This document shows positions 34,527-42,830 of a DNA stretch of 48,412 bases, piece by piece (position 1 is the stretch's first letter; every line of letters begins with the position of its first letter). The notes below the pieces were generated by a model. It saw nothing but the letters and a program-made list of their open reading frames with translations. It had not been told where the DNA came from and ran no database searches. Location of the stretch: positions 1 through 48,412 of the forward strand of contig JACRMM010000066.1 of the NCBI GenBank assembly GCA_016214985.1, read 5' to 3'. The translations under genes and the position numbers were made by a program. The DNA comes from Deltaproteobacteria bacterium. Its GTDB lineage: Bacteria > Desulfobacterota > Deferrisomatia > Deferrisomatales > JACRMM01.

Positions 34527-35450
34527 GTGAGGAAGAGCGCGGACTGGCTCCTCTCGCAGGGACCTGGTACACCGTCTCTCTCGGAAGCCGATCGGGAGAA
34601 GCTTACCGATTTGCTGAAGAACAACGCCATACCGAGGCGTCTGGCGCCGATGGTCACCGAGCTGCGAGCACAAGGGATGGCCGACGACGAGATCAGCGAG
34701 GAACTCGCGATCGGTCCCGGGCTCGTCCAAGACGCAATTCAGGTAGCAGAAAAGGACTCAAGGCCGAAATCCACTCCCCGTCCCCCGCCGGTGCAGACCC
34801 CGATGCCTTCCACTCCGGAAGAGGAGGCTCGTCTCGCCGTCTTCGAGGAAACCTACGCTTTGCTGCTCCAGAGGCCTGGTTGGCTTCCCGACTACAAGAA
34901 GGTGGCGAAGGAGGCGCACGACCTCCACGTCTCCGGCCTGACCTGTGATGATGTTGGTGAACGTCTCGGCATCCTTCCCGAGAAGGCGTGGAAGGGTTTT
35001 CGCTGGTGGTGCAAGCACCGGGCTCTGTGGATGGCCAGCGACGTGCCCCCTACCCTTGCCGATCTTCGGGATTCGTTCTCCGACAACCCGAAGGGCCGAA
35101 CAAACCACTACAAGGAGATTGCCGATGAGGTGGTGTCCCTCCGCAAGGGAGGGGTGCCCGAGCGGCAGATCGCCAAACGCCTGGGGGTCGGACGAGAGGC
35201 TGTCACGAAGGCGCTTCGGTGGTGGGAGGAAGTGCATTCCAACGATCCGGATGGGGGTGAGGTACCGCGGATTCCATGGACCAAATCGAAGACTGGGTAT
35301 ACCGGAGCCATTTACCGGCAGATTGGCGAGGAGGCGTCGAGGCGCTTCAAAGCAGGTGAGAGTACCAGGTCGATCGGACGAGATCTCAGCGTGAGCCACC
35401 TGACCGTCCGTGCGGCCATCCGTTGGTGGGAGGAGAAGGCGTCGGGATGA
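34527..35450 (+). CDS. Tandem helix-turn-helix protein, possibly 5'-truncated
   Basis: A 307-aa frame with repeated HTH units, two ending in RWWEE: residues 41-73 (VTELRAQGMADDEISEELAIGPGLVQDAIQV), about 126-166 (AHDLHVSGLTCDDVGERLGILPEKAWKGFRWW), about 197-233 (VVSLRKGGVPERQIAKRLGVGREAVTKALRWWEE) and the end (FKAGESTRSIGRDLSVSHLTVRAAIRWWEE). The same frame stays open leftward to 34344 and codes another HTH (LAPKILDLLILGYHQKRIAKTLHIHQATVRK), but no ATG, GTG or TTG is found there. Therefore either the true 5' end was lost, a rare ATC start at 34395 is used, or translation begins at this GTG inside the first HTH. No catalytic domain is recognised. Confidence 0.6.
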   Translation: MRKSADWLLSQGPGTPSLSEADREKLTDLLKNNAIPRRLAPMVTELRAQGMADDEISEELAIGPGLVQDAIQVAEKDSRPKSTPRPPPVQTPMPSTPEEEARLAVFEETYALLLQRPGWLPDYKKVAKEAHDLHVSGLTCDDVGERLGILPEKAWKGFRWWCKHRALWMASDVPPTLADLRDSFSDNPKGRTNHYKEIADEVVSLRKGGVPERQIAKRLGVGREAVTKALRWWEEVHSNDPDGGEVPRIPWTKSKTGYTGAIYRQIGEEASRRFKAGESTRSIGRDLSVSHLTVRAAIRWWEEKASG

Positions 35451-35831
35451 CGTCCCTGCCTTGCGAGGACCCTTCGGGTGACCCCAATGTGGATCCCTCG
35501 CCTTCCGTCGGTTCGGATCCCATGGTCGGATTCACAAAGCCGGTTCCCACCGCTGGCGCTTTGCCAGTGGATCACCGAGGACGTGGCGAGGCGATCGTGT
35601 GTACCTCGCTCCTTTCCTCTCCCCCGTTTGGGCACATCATACCGACTCGTGTTTCTTATGGCAGATGGCTATCTCTCTGAGTTATGGGAACGGTACCTAA
35701 CTCACAATCTGGGCAGGATTTTCCTGAGTGAGACGGATAGCCAGTGGTCATATTCGGTGCGCCACAAAAAAATAATAGTATTTGAAGTCATAAATGGAAA
35801 GCTCATAGATTCCAGTAAACCGATGGCTTGA
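35451..35831. other. A+T-rich gap before CRISPR leader, doubtful 57-aa ORF
   Basis: G+C falls sharply from about 35640. A 57-aa frame (ATG 35658 to 35831, beginning MADGYLSELWERYL) lacks a ribosome site and matches no family; it is not Cas2, which usually precedes a type I-C leader. No other feature is seen. Confidence 0.35.
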
Positions 35832-36144
35832 TGCGTGCTTATCTTGTTGCCAAACAGTCGAAACAGTTGTAACAACTATAACCGATCTTTAGAGTGTTGT
35901 GCGGTTGTGTGGTCTTTGACAACCGAATATTGATTTGGGGCGACCGACGCCCGTTGACCCTCATTGCGCGAACCACAAGCTCACATCGGAATCCTGGGTG
36001 GTTCGCGGAGTCTGTAAACCATTGATATCGAGGATGTTTTTACGTGAACAACGGAAGGAGAGTTTGCTTGCGTCTTCCTTTGTAAGGACGTTCGCGGAGA
36101 GAACGCAAAAACACCAGTGTTTTCGGTGCATTCTTCCGTGGGCG
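35832..36144 (+). promoter_or_regulatory. CRISPR leader
   Basis: A+T-rich non-coding DNA directly 5' of the first repeat in the repeat orientation, where the leader and the array promoter belong. It contains two inverted repeats: CGGTTGT/ACAACCG at 35902-35908 and 35919-35925, and GCGAACCAC/GTGGTTCGC at 35968-35976 and 35998-36006. TTGACA occurs at 35916-35921, overlapping the first repeat, without a clear -10. The inverted repeats may bind IHF-like or Cas1-Cas2-associated factors (inference). Confidence 0.6.
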
Positions 36145-37360
36145 GTCGCGCCCCGTGCGGGCGCGTGGATTGAAACTTCGACGTGGAAGGCGGGTTCGCC
36201 GAGGTGGCGGAGTCGCGCCCCGTGCGGGCGCGTGGATTGAAACCCGCAAGCGACAAAGAGGCTGTTCTGGTGGACAGTCGCGCCCCGTGCGGGCGCGTGG
36301 ATTGAAACTCGATACCCAGGTGAGATTGAAGCTCTTCCCCGGTCGCACCCCACATGGGTGTGTGGATTGAAACGACTAGAACTTCAAGCATGTTCCGACA
36401 GTTTTTCGCACTCCACGCGGGTGCGTGGATTGAAACAGGTCTTCGCATGGCGAATCTGCGAAAATGCCTAGTCGCATCCGGTAGGGTGCGTGGATTGAAA
36501 CACGGTAGACCAAGCTGGAGTGTATCTCGGTAGGGTCTCGCCTCGTGCCGCAGGCGCGTGGATTGAAACCAAGAAAGAAGCACAGCTTGCAAAGCGTTAC
36601 AAGGTCGCGCCCCATGAGGGTGCGTGGATTGAAACTCGATAACATCCTGTGCCTCTGCTGGCATCCGTACGTCGCGCCCCGGTGCGGGCGCGTGGATTGA
36701 AACCAGGCTGTGTTTGAGCCCGTCGTACAGGCTCGGGTCGCACCCCGTGCGGGTGCGTGGATTGAAACTCGCAGCGACAGCCGGACGTGATTTTGATGGG
36801 TTGTCGCACCCCGTGCGGGTGCGTGGATTGAAACTTGTCCATCCCCTTCCCGATCTCATCCCAGCCGGTCGCACCCCGCGAGGGTGCGTGGATTGAAACC
36901 CCGAACCTCTCCCATATCTTTCTGTGACACTCCAAGTCGCGCCCCGTGCGGTGTGTGGATTGAAACATGGAGATGGGCACCGGGAAGACTCGGTCATCGG
37001 TGTCGCGCCCCTTGAGGGTGCGTGGATTGAAACTCGGATCCGCCCTGGACCCAACCCACTGCCACAGTCGCGCCCCGTGCGGGCGCGTGGATTGAAACAG
37101 TTCCTCGTTCATCTCCAGTACCTCCATGTCTGTCGCACCCCGTATGGGTGCGTGGATTGAAACCGCGTCCACCGGATGCAGGAGGTCCAGTCGAACCTGT
37201 CGCGCCCTTCACGGGTGCGTGGATTGAAACCCAGAACGCTTCGGCGCACGTCCGCGCAAAGAAGTCGCGCCCCGCGTTGGCGCGTGGATTGAAACCAGTC
37301 GCACTTCACGTACCCCTTCTTGACCACCGTCGCGCCCCGTACGGGCGCGTGGATTGAAAC
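36145..37360 (+). CRISPR. Type I-C-like CRISPR array, left part (19 repeats, 18 spacers)
   Basis: Nineteen repeats of mostly 32 bp (31-35) start GTCGCGCCCC or variants and end GTGGATTGAAAC, with spacers of 31-36 bp. Repeat starts: 36145, 36212, 36277, 36342, 36405, 36471, 36535, 36604, 36671, 36737, 36803, 36868, 36936, 37002, 37067, 37132, 37199, 37264, 37329. The 3' ATTGAAAC tag and the hairpin stem fit type I-C (Cas5c-processed). Unlike normal arrays, the stem and loop bases differ between repeats, with compensatory pairs. No cas gene is adjacent. The array is interrupted after repeat 19 by an IS21-family element and goes on at 40157. Confidence 0.95.
36967..37066 (+). repeat. Spacer-repeat-spacer block duplicated at the array end
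   Basis: Spacer 13 (36967-37001), repeat 14 and spacer 14 (37034-37066) recur at 40189-40288 on the other side of the IS element. Spacer 13 is identical in both copies (35 bp), repeat 14 is identical, and spacer 14 differs at its second base only (C against T). Confidence 0.95.
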
Positions 37361-37380
37361 AAGGTGACACGGACCGGGTC

Positions 37381-37423
37381 AATGGAGCCACCCATGATCG
37401 GCATAATGGAGCCACTGAAAGTG
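37381..37423. repeat. IS21 left-end transposase binding boxes (2 copies)
   Basis: Two copies of AATGGAGCCA (complement TGGCTCCATT) at the left end, one followed by TGATCGGCAT, in inverted orientation to the right-end copies. Multiple subterminal repeats are a known property of IS21-family ends. Confidence 0.8.
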
Positions 37424-37453
37424 CCCGTTTTGGGTCTCGGACGGGGTTAGGAA

Positions 37454-38230
37454 TTAGGCCTTTTTGACCCCTTTGGCAAGGGTGGTTTTGGACTCAGAAA
37501 GAGGTCTGGGAGATCGGTAGCTCTCGCCGTCGAGGACAACGAGGTAGGCGCCGTGGCGCAGTCGATCCAAGGTCGCGGCTCCGAGGAGGCGGTTGGGAAA
37601 AGCGTCGCCCCACTCTTTGAAGTCGAGGTTGGACGTGAGAATCGTGGGGCGGCGCTCGTAGCGCTCGGCGATGAGTTCATGGAGATCCTCGTCCTGCGGG
37701 GGGCGAAGGGGCTTGAGCCCGAAGTCGTCCAAGATGAGGAGGTCGACCTTGGCGAGCGCGGCGAGGCGGCGGTCGTAGGTCTGGGTGGCGCGGGCGGCCT
37801 GGAGCTGACCGAGGAGCTTGGTCTGGGTGGTGAACAAGACATCGTAGCCCCGGCGCACGGCGCAGTGGCCGATGGCCTGGGCGATGTGACTCTTGCCGGT
37901 GCCGGAGCGGCCGGCGATGAGAATCGAGACCTTCTCGTCGAAGAAGCGACAGGTGCACAGGTCGAGGATCGAGGCCCTATCGATGGAGGGGTTGAAAGCG
38001 AAGTCGAAGTTCTCGAGGGTCTTCTCGCCGCGGAAGCTCGCGCGGCGCAGGCGAAGCGAGAACTTCTTGTGCTCACGCCGCGCCACCTCGTCCTGGATGA
38101 GGAGGGCGAGGAACTCGGTATGGGCGAGCTTGCCTTCGAGGGCCTGGCGGTTTCGGACCTCGAGGGAGTCGAGGATTCCGGAGAGACGAAGCTGCTTGAG
38201 CATGGGGGCGAGTTCGGGCATCGGGTTCAT
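37454..38230 (-). CDS. istB: IstB-like helper ATPase of IS21 family
   Basis: A 258-aa AAA+ ATPase. Walker A ILIAGRSGTGKSHIAQAIGHCAV (about residue 107), Walker B LLILDDFGLKPL, the R/K-rich N-terminal helical domain (LKQLRLSGILDSLEVRNRQALEGKL) and sensor-1 region PTILTSNLDFKEWGDAF. It assembles on target DNA and directs the IstA transposase. The ATG at 38230 has AGGAGG seven bases before it; a GTG six bases further up is the alternative. It follows istA by 60 bp. Complete and apparently functional. Confidence 0.95.
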   Translation of the reverse strand: MNPMPELAPMLKQLRLSGILDSLEVRNRQALEGKLAHTEFLALLIQDEVARREHKKFSLRLRRASFRGEKTLENFDFAFNPSIDRASILDLCTCRFFDEKVSILIAGRSGTGKSHIAQAIGHCAVRRGYDVLFTTQTKLLGQLQAARATQTYDRRLAALAKVDLLILDDFGLKPLRPPQDEDLHELIAERYERRPTILTSNLDFKEWGDAFPNRLLGAATLDRLRHGAYLVVLDGESYRSPRPLSESKTTLAKGVKKA

Positions 38231-38290
38231 GGGCACACCTCCTTAGGGTGAGCGGGTGGAGGGAGGCTTCGGGAGCCCCCCCGTTGGGAC

Positions 38291-39847
38291 TCAGTTCATC
38301 TCGAGGGGGAAGAGAAACATCTGCCGGGTGTCCCGGCAGTAGCGCCCCTGGCTGGTGTAGGCTTGGGCGAGAGGCAGCTCGGCCGCAGGCTCAGCGACGA
38401 GCTGATCGAGGCCGCGCGTGAGGATCGTTTTGACGGTGCGGTATCGAGGATCGGCATGATCCACGGCGCGACGGCACGCGGCCTCCAGGCGTTCTCGGCC
38501 GAAGCGTTCGCCGAGGCGGATGAGACCTTGCGCCCCCCTGAGATTGTCGAGCACCCGATGGGCGAAGAGGGTCTCGACGACGGCCTTGGTGAAAGGGCCA
38601 ACGGCCTCGGCCTGCTTGAGGCACCACTGGGGATCGCGCATGAAGTAGGCGATGGCGTCCGGAGGAAGGTGCTCCTGGATGGTGTGGCGGGAGCCGGGGC
38701 GAAGGAGCCTGGGGTGGATGGCGACGAGCTCGTGCTCCCGGTAGAGGCGAACGGTGGTCGCTGTCGTGCGGGACCAGAGCTTGTCGCCAATAAAGCGAAA
38801 CGGTGCGGAGTAGAAGCACTTTTCGACCTGCGCGTGGCAGTTGGGGTGGAGGGGGACTTTCTTCCAGGTGGCCAGCTCTACCGGCACCTCGGGCAGGGGT
38901 TTGAGGAAGGAGCGCTCGGTGGCGAAGCGGGTCAGGGGGCGTTCGCGGGTCGTGCCGTGGAGGCGGTTGCCGGCGGTGCCGAGGACCCATTCGATGAGCT
39001 GCCCGTTGGCGTCGACGAGGTCACGAAAGTCTCGGGTGGGCAGGAAGTTTCTCTTGATGTACTTCACCCCCGACTCGACGATCCCCTTCTTTTCGGGGTC
39101 GTGCGGGGGGCAAGGCGAGACCAGGAAAGAGTAGCCCTCGGCGAACTCGCCATAGGAGCGCTGGACGTCGGGATCGTGGTAGCACGCCCGGGTGATGGCG
39201 CACTTGGGGTTGTCGATGATGACCTTGCTGCTGGGTACACCCCCGAAGAACTCGAAGGCCCTGCGGTGGCAGGCGAGCCAGGTGTCCGTGGTCTGGTCGG
39301 TGACGAACTCGGCGTACTGGTGGCGGCTCCAGCAAAGAGTCATGACGAAGAACCAGGTGGGCACTACCTTGCCGGTCCGAGAGTCGAGCAGTTTGGGCCC
39401 GGCGCCGAAGTCCACCTGAGCCGCCTCGCCGACGAGGAAGTCGAGGATCACGGTGGGCTTGGGAGATTTCTTCTCGATGCGCGCGAGGAAGCGGCGCACC
39501 GAGGAGTAGTGGCCGGCAAAGCGGTGCTTTCGCACCAAGGCCTGGTGGATGGCGACGCCCTGGACGCCTTGCTCCCGCCACGCGAGGATTTGCTCCTCGT
39601 AGGGAAGAACCGAGGAATTCGGCGACACCTTGGGGGCGGGGCCCTCCAGCGCGGCCGCGATCGCCGCGTCGTCGGGCAAGGGTTGTGCGGGGTCGAGCCA
39701 GCCCTCGCGTGCAAACACAAGGCGAAGCTCCGCCGCCTTCCTGCGGCCGATCAGACGGGCCTTGGCCAGGTGGCGGTCGGCTTCTCCCAGGCGCATACGC
39801 GAGAGGATATGACGGTACTGGTGCATCTCGAACCTCCTGTTGGCCAT
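38291..39847 (-). CDS. istA: IstA-like transposase of IS21 family
   Basis: A 518-aa DDE transposase. It begins MANRRFEMHQYRHILSRMRLGEADRHLAKARLIGR, the N-terminal DNA-binding region of IstA; HTH around the GVQGVAIHQALVRKHRF segment; integrase core with QVDFGAGPKLL (first Asp), SSKVIIDNPKCAI (second Asp), and PEKKGIVESGVKYIKRNF (Glu). GGAGGAGAGC precedes the ATG at 39847; an upstream in-frame start (39871) is less likely. Complete, no frameshift, so the element looks recently active. Confidence 0.95.
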   Translation of the reverse strand: MANRRFEMHQYRHILSRMRLGEADRHLAKARLIGRRKAAELRLVFAREGWLDPAQPLPDDAAIAAALEGPAPKVSPNSSVLPYEEQILAWREQGVQGVAIHQALVRKHRFAGHYSSVRRFLARIEKKSPKPTVILDFLVGEAAQVDFGAGPKLLDSRTGKVVPTWFFVMTLCWSRHQYAEFVTDQTTDTWLACHRRAFEFFGGVPSSKVIIDNPKCAITRACYHDPDVQRSYGEFAEGYSFLVSPCPPHDPEKKGIVESGVKYIKRNFLPTRDFRDLVDANGQLIEWVLGTAGNRLHGTTRERPLTRFATERSFLKPLPEVPVELATWKKVPLHPNCHAQVEKCFYSAPFRFIGDKLWSRTTATTVRLYREHELVAIHPRLLRPGSRHTIQEHLPPDAIAYFMRDPQWCLKQAEAVGPFTKAVVETLFAHRVLDNLRGAQGLIRLGERFGRERLEAACRRAVDHADPRYRTVKTILTRGLDQLVAEPAAELPLAQAYTSQGRYCRDTRQMFLFPLEMN

Positions 39848-39926
39848 GCTCTCCTCCGGATCCGTTGACAAGGGATCCGCAGGCTACACTTGGCTTGAGA
39901 GGTCCGAGACCCGACGGGCGGTCGGG

Positions 39927-40119
39927 GTGGAGCCATTACCCCGATCCCGGGGTGGCTCCATTACGGCGATCCTGGCTTGCCATCCCCGCAGGGGCTGGCT
40001 CCATTAGGCCGATCCTACAATGGCTCCATAAGCCGATCCCGGAATGGCTCCATAGGCCGATCCTGGGGTGGCTCCATTAGACCGATCCCGGTTTGGCTCC
40101 ATAGGGGCGGTCCGTGTCA
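39927..40119. repeat. IS21 right-end array of seven transposase binding boxes
   Basis: TGGCTCCATTA/AGGCCGATCC-type boxes occur at about 39927, 39952, 39995, 40021, 40044, 40069 and 40094, mostly 23-26 bp apart. The last merges with the terminal CGGTCCGTGTCA. Seven copies on one side against two on the other is a strong asymmetry. Confidence 0.88.
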
Positions 40120-40156
40120 AACAAGGACGCCGCGAACTGCCTGGGCATCAACGGCT

Positions 40157-40320
40157 GTCGCGCCCCGTGGGGGCGTGTGGATTGAAACATGGAGATGGGC
40201 ACCGGGAAGACTCGGTCATCGGTGTCGCGCCCCTTGAGGGTGCGTGGATTGAAACTTGGATCCGCCCTGGACCCAACCCACTGCCACAGTCGCGCCCCGT
40301 GCGGGCGCGTGGATTAAGAC
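40157..40320 (+). CRISPR. CRISPR array, right (leader-distal) end (3 repeats, 2 spacers)
   Basis: Repeats 20 (40157-40188), 21 (40224-40255) and 22 (40289-40320). The last is degenerate at its 3' end (GGATTAAGAC instead of GGATTGAAAC), the normal sign of the leader-distal terminus. The spacers are copies of spacers 13 and 14 of the left part. With the disrupted spacer the original array had 22 repeats and 21 spacers. The A+T-rich 80 bp after it hold no further repeat. Confidence 0.95.
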
Positions 40321-40398
40321 GAACATCCTGACGGCAGAGGCTAAATCGCTCCGCGTGTGCATAGATGAATCATTGACAGAGCCCAAGTGCTATAACTG

Positions 40399-42726
40399 CT
40401 ACATAACATCAATATCTACTCTTGCCGCGGCATCGCTCTTCCAAAAGCAAGCAAGTGTAGAATATGGATGTTTAGGTTGATCTATGTTAACGCCAAGCAC
40501 AAGACACCTTTGAACGTGAGATCCTTCAAATGTTTGAGATGCGATTCCCCTCATCGTCTTGAGTCTTGAACTCTTCTCCGCTTCCTTGAAGGCGTAAAGT
40601 ATAAGGGCGTCTGTTCTACGCTCATGGGGAACAACAACTACAGAGCATAAATGCTTTGGGTCAGTAAATGTTTTCTGGACTTTAGTGCATATCTCTGCAA
40701 ACATCTTCTCAGTCTTCTTTTGCTCATCGAAAGCCATGTTCAGGAGAATATATGCAGTATCAGCCCACCGCTTGAACCGTTTCTGCTCGATAGCATCCAA
40801 AACCGCACGCCACCGCTCGGTTATCCTTAATCTTGGCTTTTCCGTAACTATGCCCTCCGAACGTGCGATACAGTAATCATCTACTTTTTTGGAACAACCG
40901 GTCAGTATGAGTTCCTCTCCCCCAAATTCAGTGAGACCAATATTGAATCCAGTATCTAAATAGAACCCTAGAAGGTCAATTTCGTCTGCAACAAATAGCA
41001 AGTTATCAGACAATTCTGCACGTCTTTTTAGATAATGAATGCGTTCGCCCATCGAATCCAGCATGTCAAATACCAATTCTAAGTCTGCAAGCAATATACA
41101 TGGGGCAAGCCGATGGTTCTTAGGGATCCAACCGGTTTCCTTCAAGAGCCCCTGATTGGTTTGAACTACAGCAAAATCCTCCAGCGTTACTGAAAGCCGT
41201 ACAACTGTATGTACATCATCCAAGGCAACGGGGAAGTTTGGAAGAAGCTCGGCCAGTCTCTCTGGTTTCTCCAGTACTTCCTGGACTCTCGATGCCAACC
41301 GCCACGACTGCTCAGATGGTTCTAGGATTGTGTGCTGTATATGACGTCTCGCTCTGTCGGCCGACCCTCTAAGGGCTGGCCACGCAACTGAGTGTGATTT
41401 GGCCTCAACTATAAACAGATAGGAGTCAACGCGCAAAATCAGATCTGTCTCAAATTCAAGGGCCCCTTCTTTCCACTTATATGAAGGCTTGATCTCAGAA
41501 AGTGGAAATGCCTTGGCGAATAGGCGTTCTATCTCAGCCTCCAGAAATTCGGATCGCCCAAGATGGTAGGCAGTCTTGAGGCTTGGGATTTCAGAGATTA
41601 GGTGGTTTAACACCGGGAAAATGAAGCTAAAAAGCCCTTGGGGAAGACAACAGAAATACTTGTCAGCATCTATGCGTATGACGGGCTGTATCCATATTGG
41701 GTTGTCAAGAAACAAATACTCGGGAAGCTTATCGGAGAGACTTCCAAAATTCAGGCTCATTTTGTCCAAAATTTGCTTCACCGGTTCTACTGGTAAAGCC
41801 AATCGTGTCGCAACATCCTGTGCAGTGAACGTGTAGTGTGCTCGTGCAATTGTGTCAGAATGACATATCAGTAAGAATCTAAGCTGGTCCTTTGTAAGGT
41901 CTTTTCCAACAATGGCGGCCAAAAGTCCTGCTTCAATCTCCTCAGAATAGCCGAATTGTTTGCAGTACTTTGAAACAATGGCGGTATCTTCGTGCCAAAC
42001 GTTGCTCAACTTGTCCATATGATCATTGACATTCTCTTCAGTCATTTCCAACAATGCGTGGAATATAGCAACGGTTTGGGTAGCAGAAATTCCGAGGTGC
42101 CTAAGAAACGCATCGTTGATTCTAGCGCAAACAGCTTCGGCTATCCCGGCTACCTTATCAAAGTAGCCCCAGTTCCTAACTGTTTGCGTATGGAGGCGAA
42201 GATGTTCCTGGAGAAGCCGTATCGCGCCTTGCTCCTCCGGGAGGTCTTTTTCCAGATCTATCATCCTTTTCGACGAAAAGGATTCCCCGAGTTCTGGAAG
42301 GGTTTGCAGGCAGCGCTCAACGACATCTGTACTGGCTGGAACGTTGCCGAACTCGGTAACTGGTACTTGTAGAGATAATGCCTGAAGCAATTCAACATGT
42401 GATTGGTTAAAGCCGCTCTTGGCAGCCCAAGAAGTTACTTTCCCTTTTTCATCGATGGAGCCGGTCAACCCATAGTACGATATCTGAGCAAGTAGGCTTA
42501 AGGGATCTACTTCTCTCAATATTGTCCGGATCTCCGATAGGAGCACATCAAACTGCGTTGCTGAGTCTCGGGCCATCTGTAAAACGCGGGGAAGAATGAC
42601 TTCTCTAGGAATGTCTGACAGAGGGTGTCGATAGAAGGTAAGATCGTCCTTTCTTTCTTCCGCTCTCCTCGCCTTCCGCCTGTCCTTTGCACCTTTGCCG
42701 CCCTGATGTTTCCTCACGGGCCCCAT
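40399..42726 (-). CDS. Unknown 775-aa protein with PD-(D/E)XK nuclease-like motif, next to Zorya
   Basis: A large soluble protein of much lower G+C than its neighbours. I recognise no named family. Residues about 424-446 read LEFETDLILRVDSYLFIVEAKSH, which fits the PD-(D/E)XK core (Asp in the beta-2 strand, E-A-K in beta-3). The N-terminus is highly basic (KHQGGKGAKDRRKARRAEERK), the middle helical (LTKDQLRFLLICHSDTIARAHYTFTAQDVATRLALPVEPVKQILDKM, winged-helix-like), and residues 560-770 form an alpha/beta region without visible motif. GGGAGA lies before the ATG. It lies 104 bp after zorD in the same direction, so it is probably cotranscribed and may add a nuclease to the system (inference). 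Confidence 0.7.
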   Translation of the reverse strand: MGPVRKHQGGKGAKDRRKARRAEERKDDLTFYRHPLSDIPREVILPRVLQMARDSATQFDVLLSEIRTILREVDPLSLLAQISYYGLTGSIDEKGKVTSWAAKSGFNQSHVELLQALSLQVPVTEFGNVPASTDVVERCLQTLPELGESFSSKRMIDLEKDLPEEQGAIRLLQEHLRLHTQTVRNWGYFDKVAGIAEAVCARINDAFLRHLGISATQTVAIFHALLEMTEENVNDHMDKLSNVWHEDTAIVSKYCKQFGYSEEIEAGLLAAIVGKDLTKDQLRFLLICHSDTIARAHYTFTAQDVATRLALPVEPVKQILDKMSLNFGSLSDKLPEYLFLDNPIWIQPVIRIDADKYFCCLPQGLFSFIFPVLNHLISEIPSLKTAYHLGRSEFLEAEIERLFAKAFPLSEIKPSYKWKEGALEFETDLILRVDSYLFIVEAKSHSVAWPALRGSADRARRHIQHTILEPSEQSWRLASRVQEVLEKPERLAELLPNFPVALDDVHTVVRLSVTLEDFAVVQTNQGLLKETGWIPKNHRLAPCILLADLELVFDMLDSMGERIHYLKRRAELSDNLLFVADEIDLLGFYLDTGFNIGLTEFGGEELILTGCSKKVDDYCIARSEGIVTEKPRLRITERWRAVLDAIEQKRFKRWADTAYILLNMAFDEQKKTEKMFAEICTKVQKTFTDPKHLCSVVVVPHERRTDALILYAFKEAEKSSRLKTMRGIASQTFEGSHVQRCLVLGVNIDQPKHPYSTLACFWKSDAAARVDIDVM

Positions 42727-42830
42727 TCGTGTATCTCCCGTCGCAAACTGCTTGAGTAGGAGGGTTCCTGCTACGTCGTCACCAATGGATAACGATTGGA
42801 CAGGCGGCTCTGTTCATGTGTATCGGTCGG

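Larger units (their letters stand above)
37365..40119 (-). mobile_element. IS21-family insertion sequence inside the CRISPR array
   Basis: About 2.75 kb, carrying istA and istB on the minus strand. The ends are inverted: TGACACGGACCG at 37365 and its complement ending CCGTGTCA at 40119. Both ends contain several copies of the TGGCTCCATTAnnCCGATCC box, as usual for IS21-type transposase binding. The target duplication is AACAAGG (37358-37364 and 40120-40126), or AAACAAGG if one ambiguous A is shared. Removing the element and one duplicate restores a 34-bp spacer (40123-40156) between repeats 19 and 20. Confidence 0.93.

Noticed and set aside
35658..35831. 57-aa ORF next to the leader as a possible cas2 remnant
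   Set aside because: No Cas2 ferredoxin-fold motif (such as the early VxYD) and no ribosome site.
35981..37172. Long minus-strand open frames across the CRISPR array (357, 191 and 102 aa)
   Set aside because: Their proteins are periodic FQSTxPHGAR / FNPRARTGRD strings produced by translating the repeats; they are not genes.
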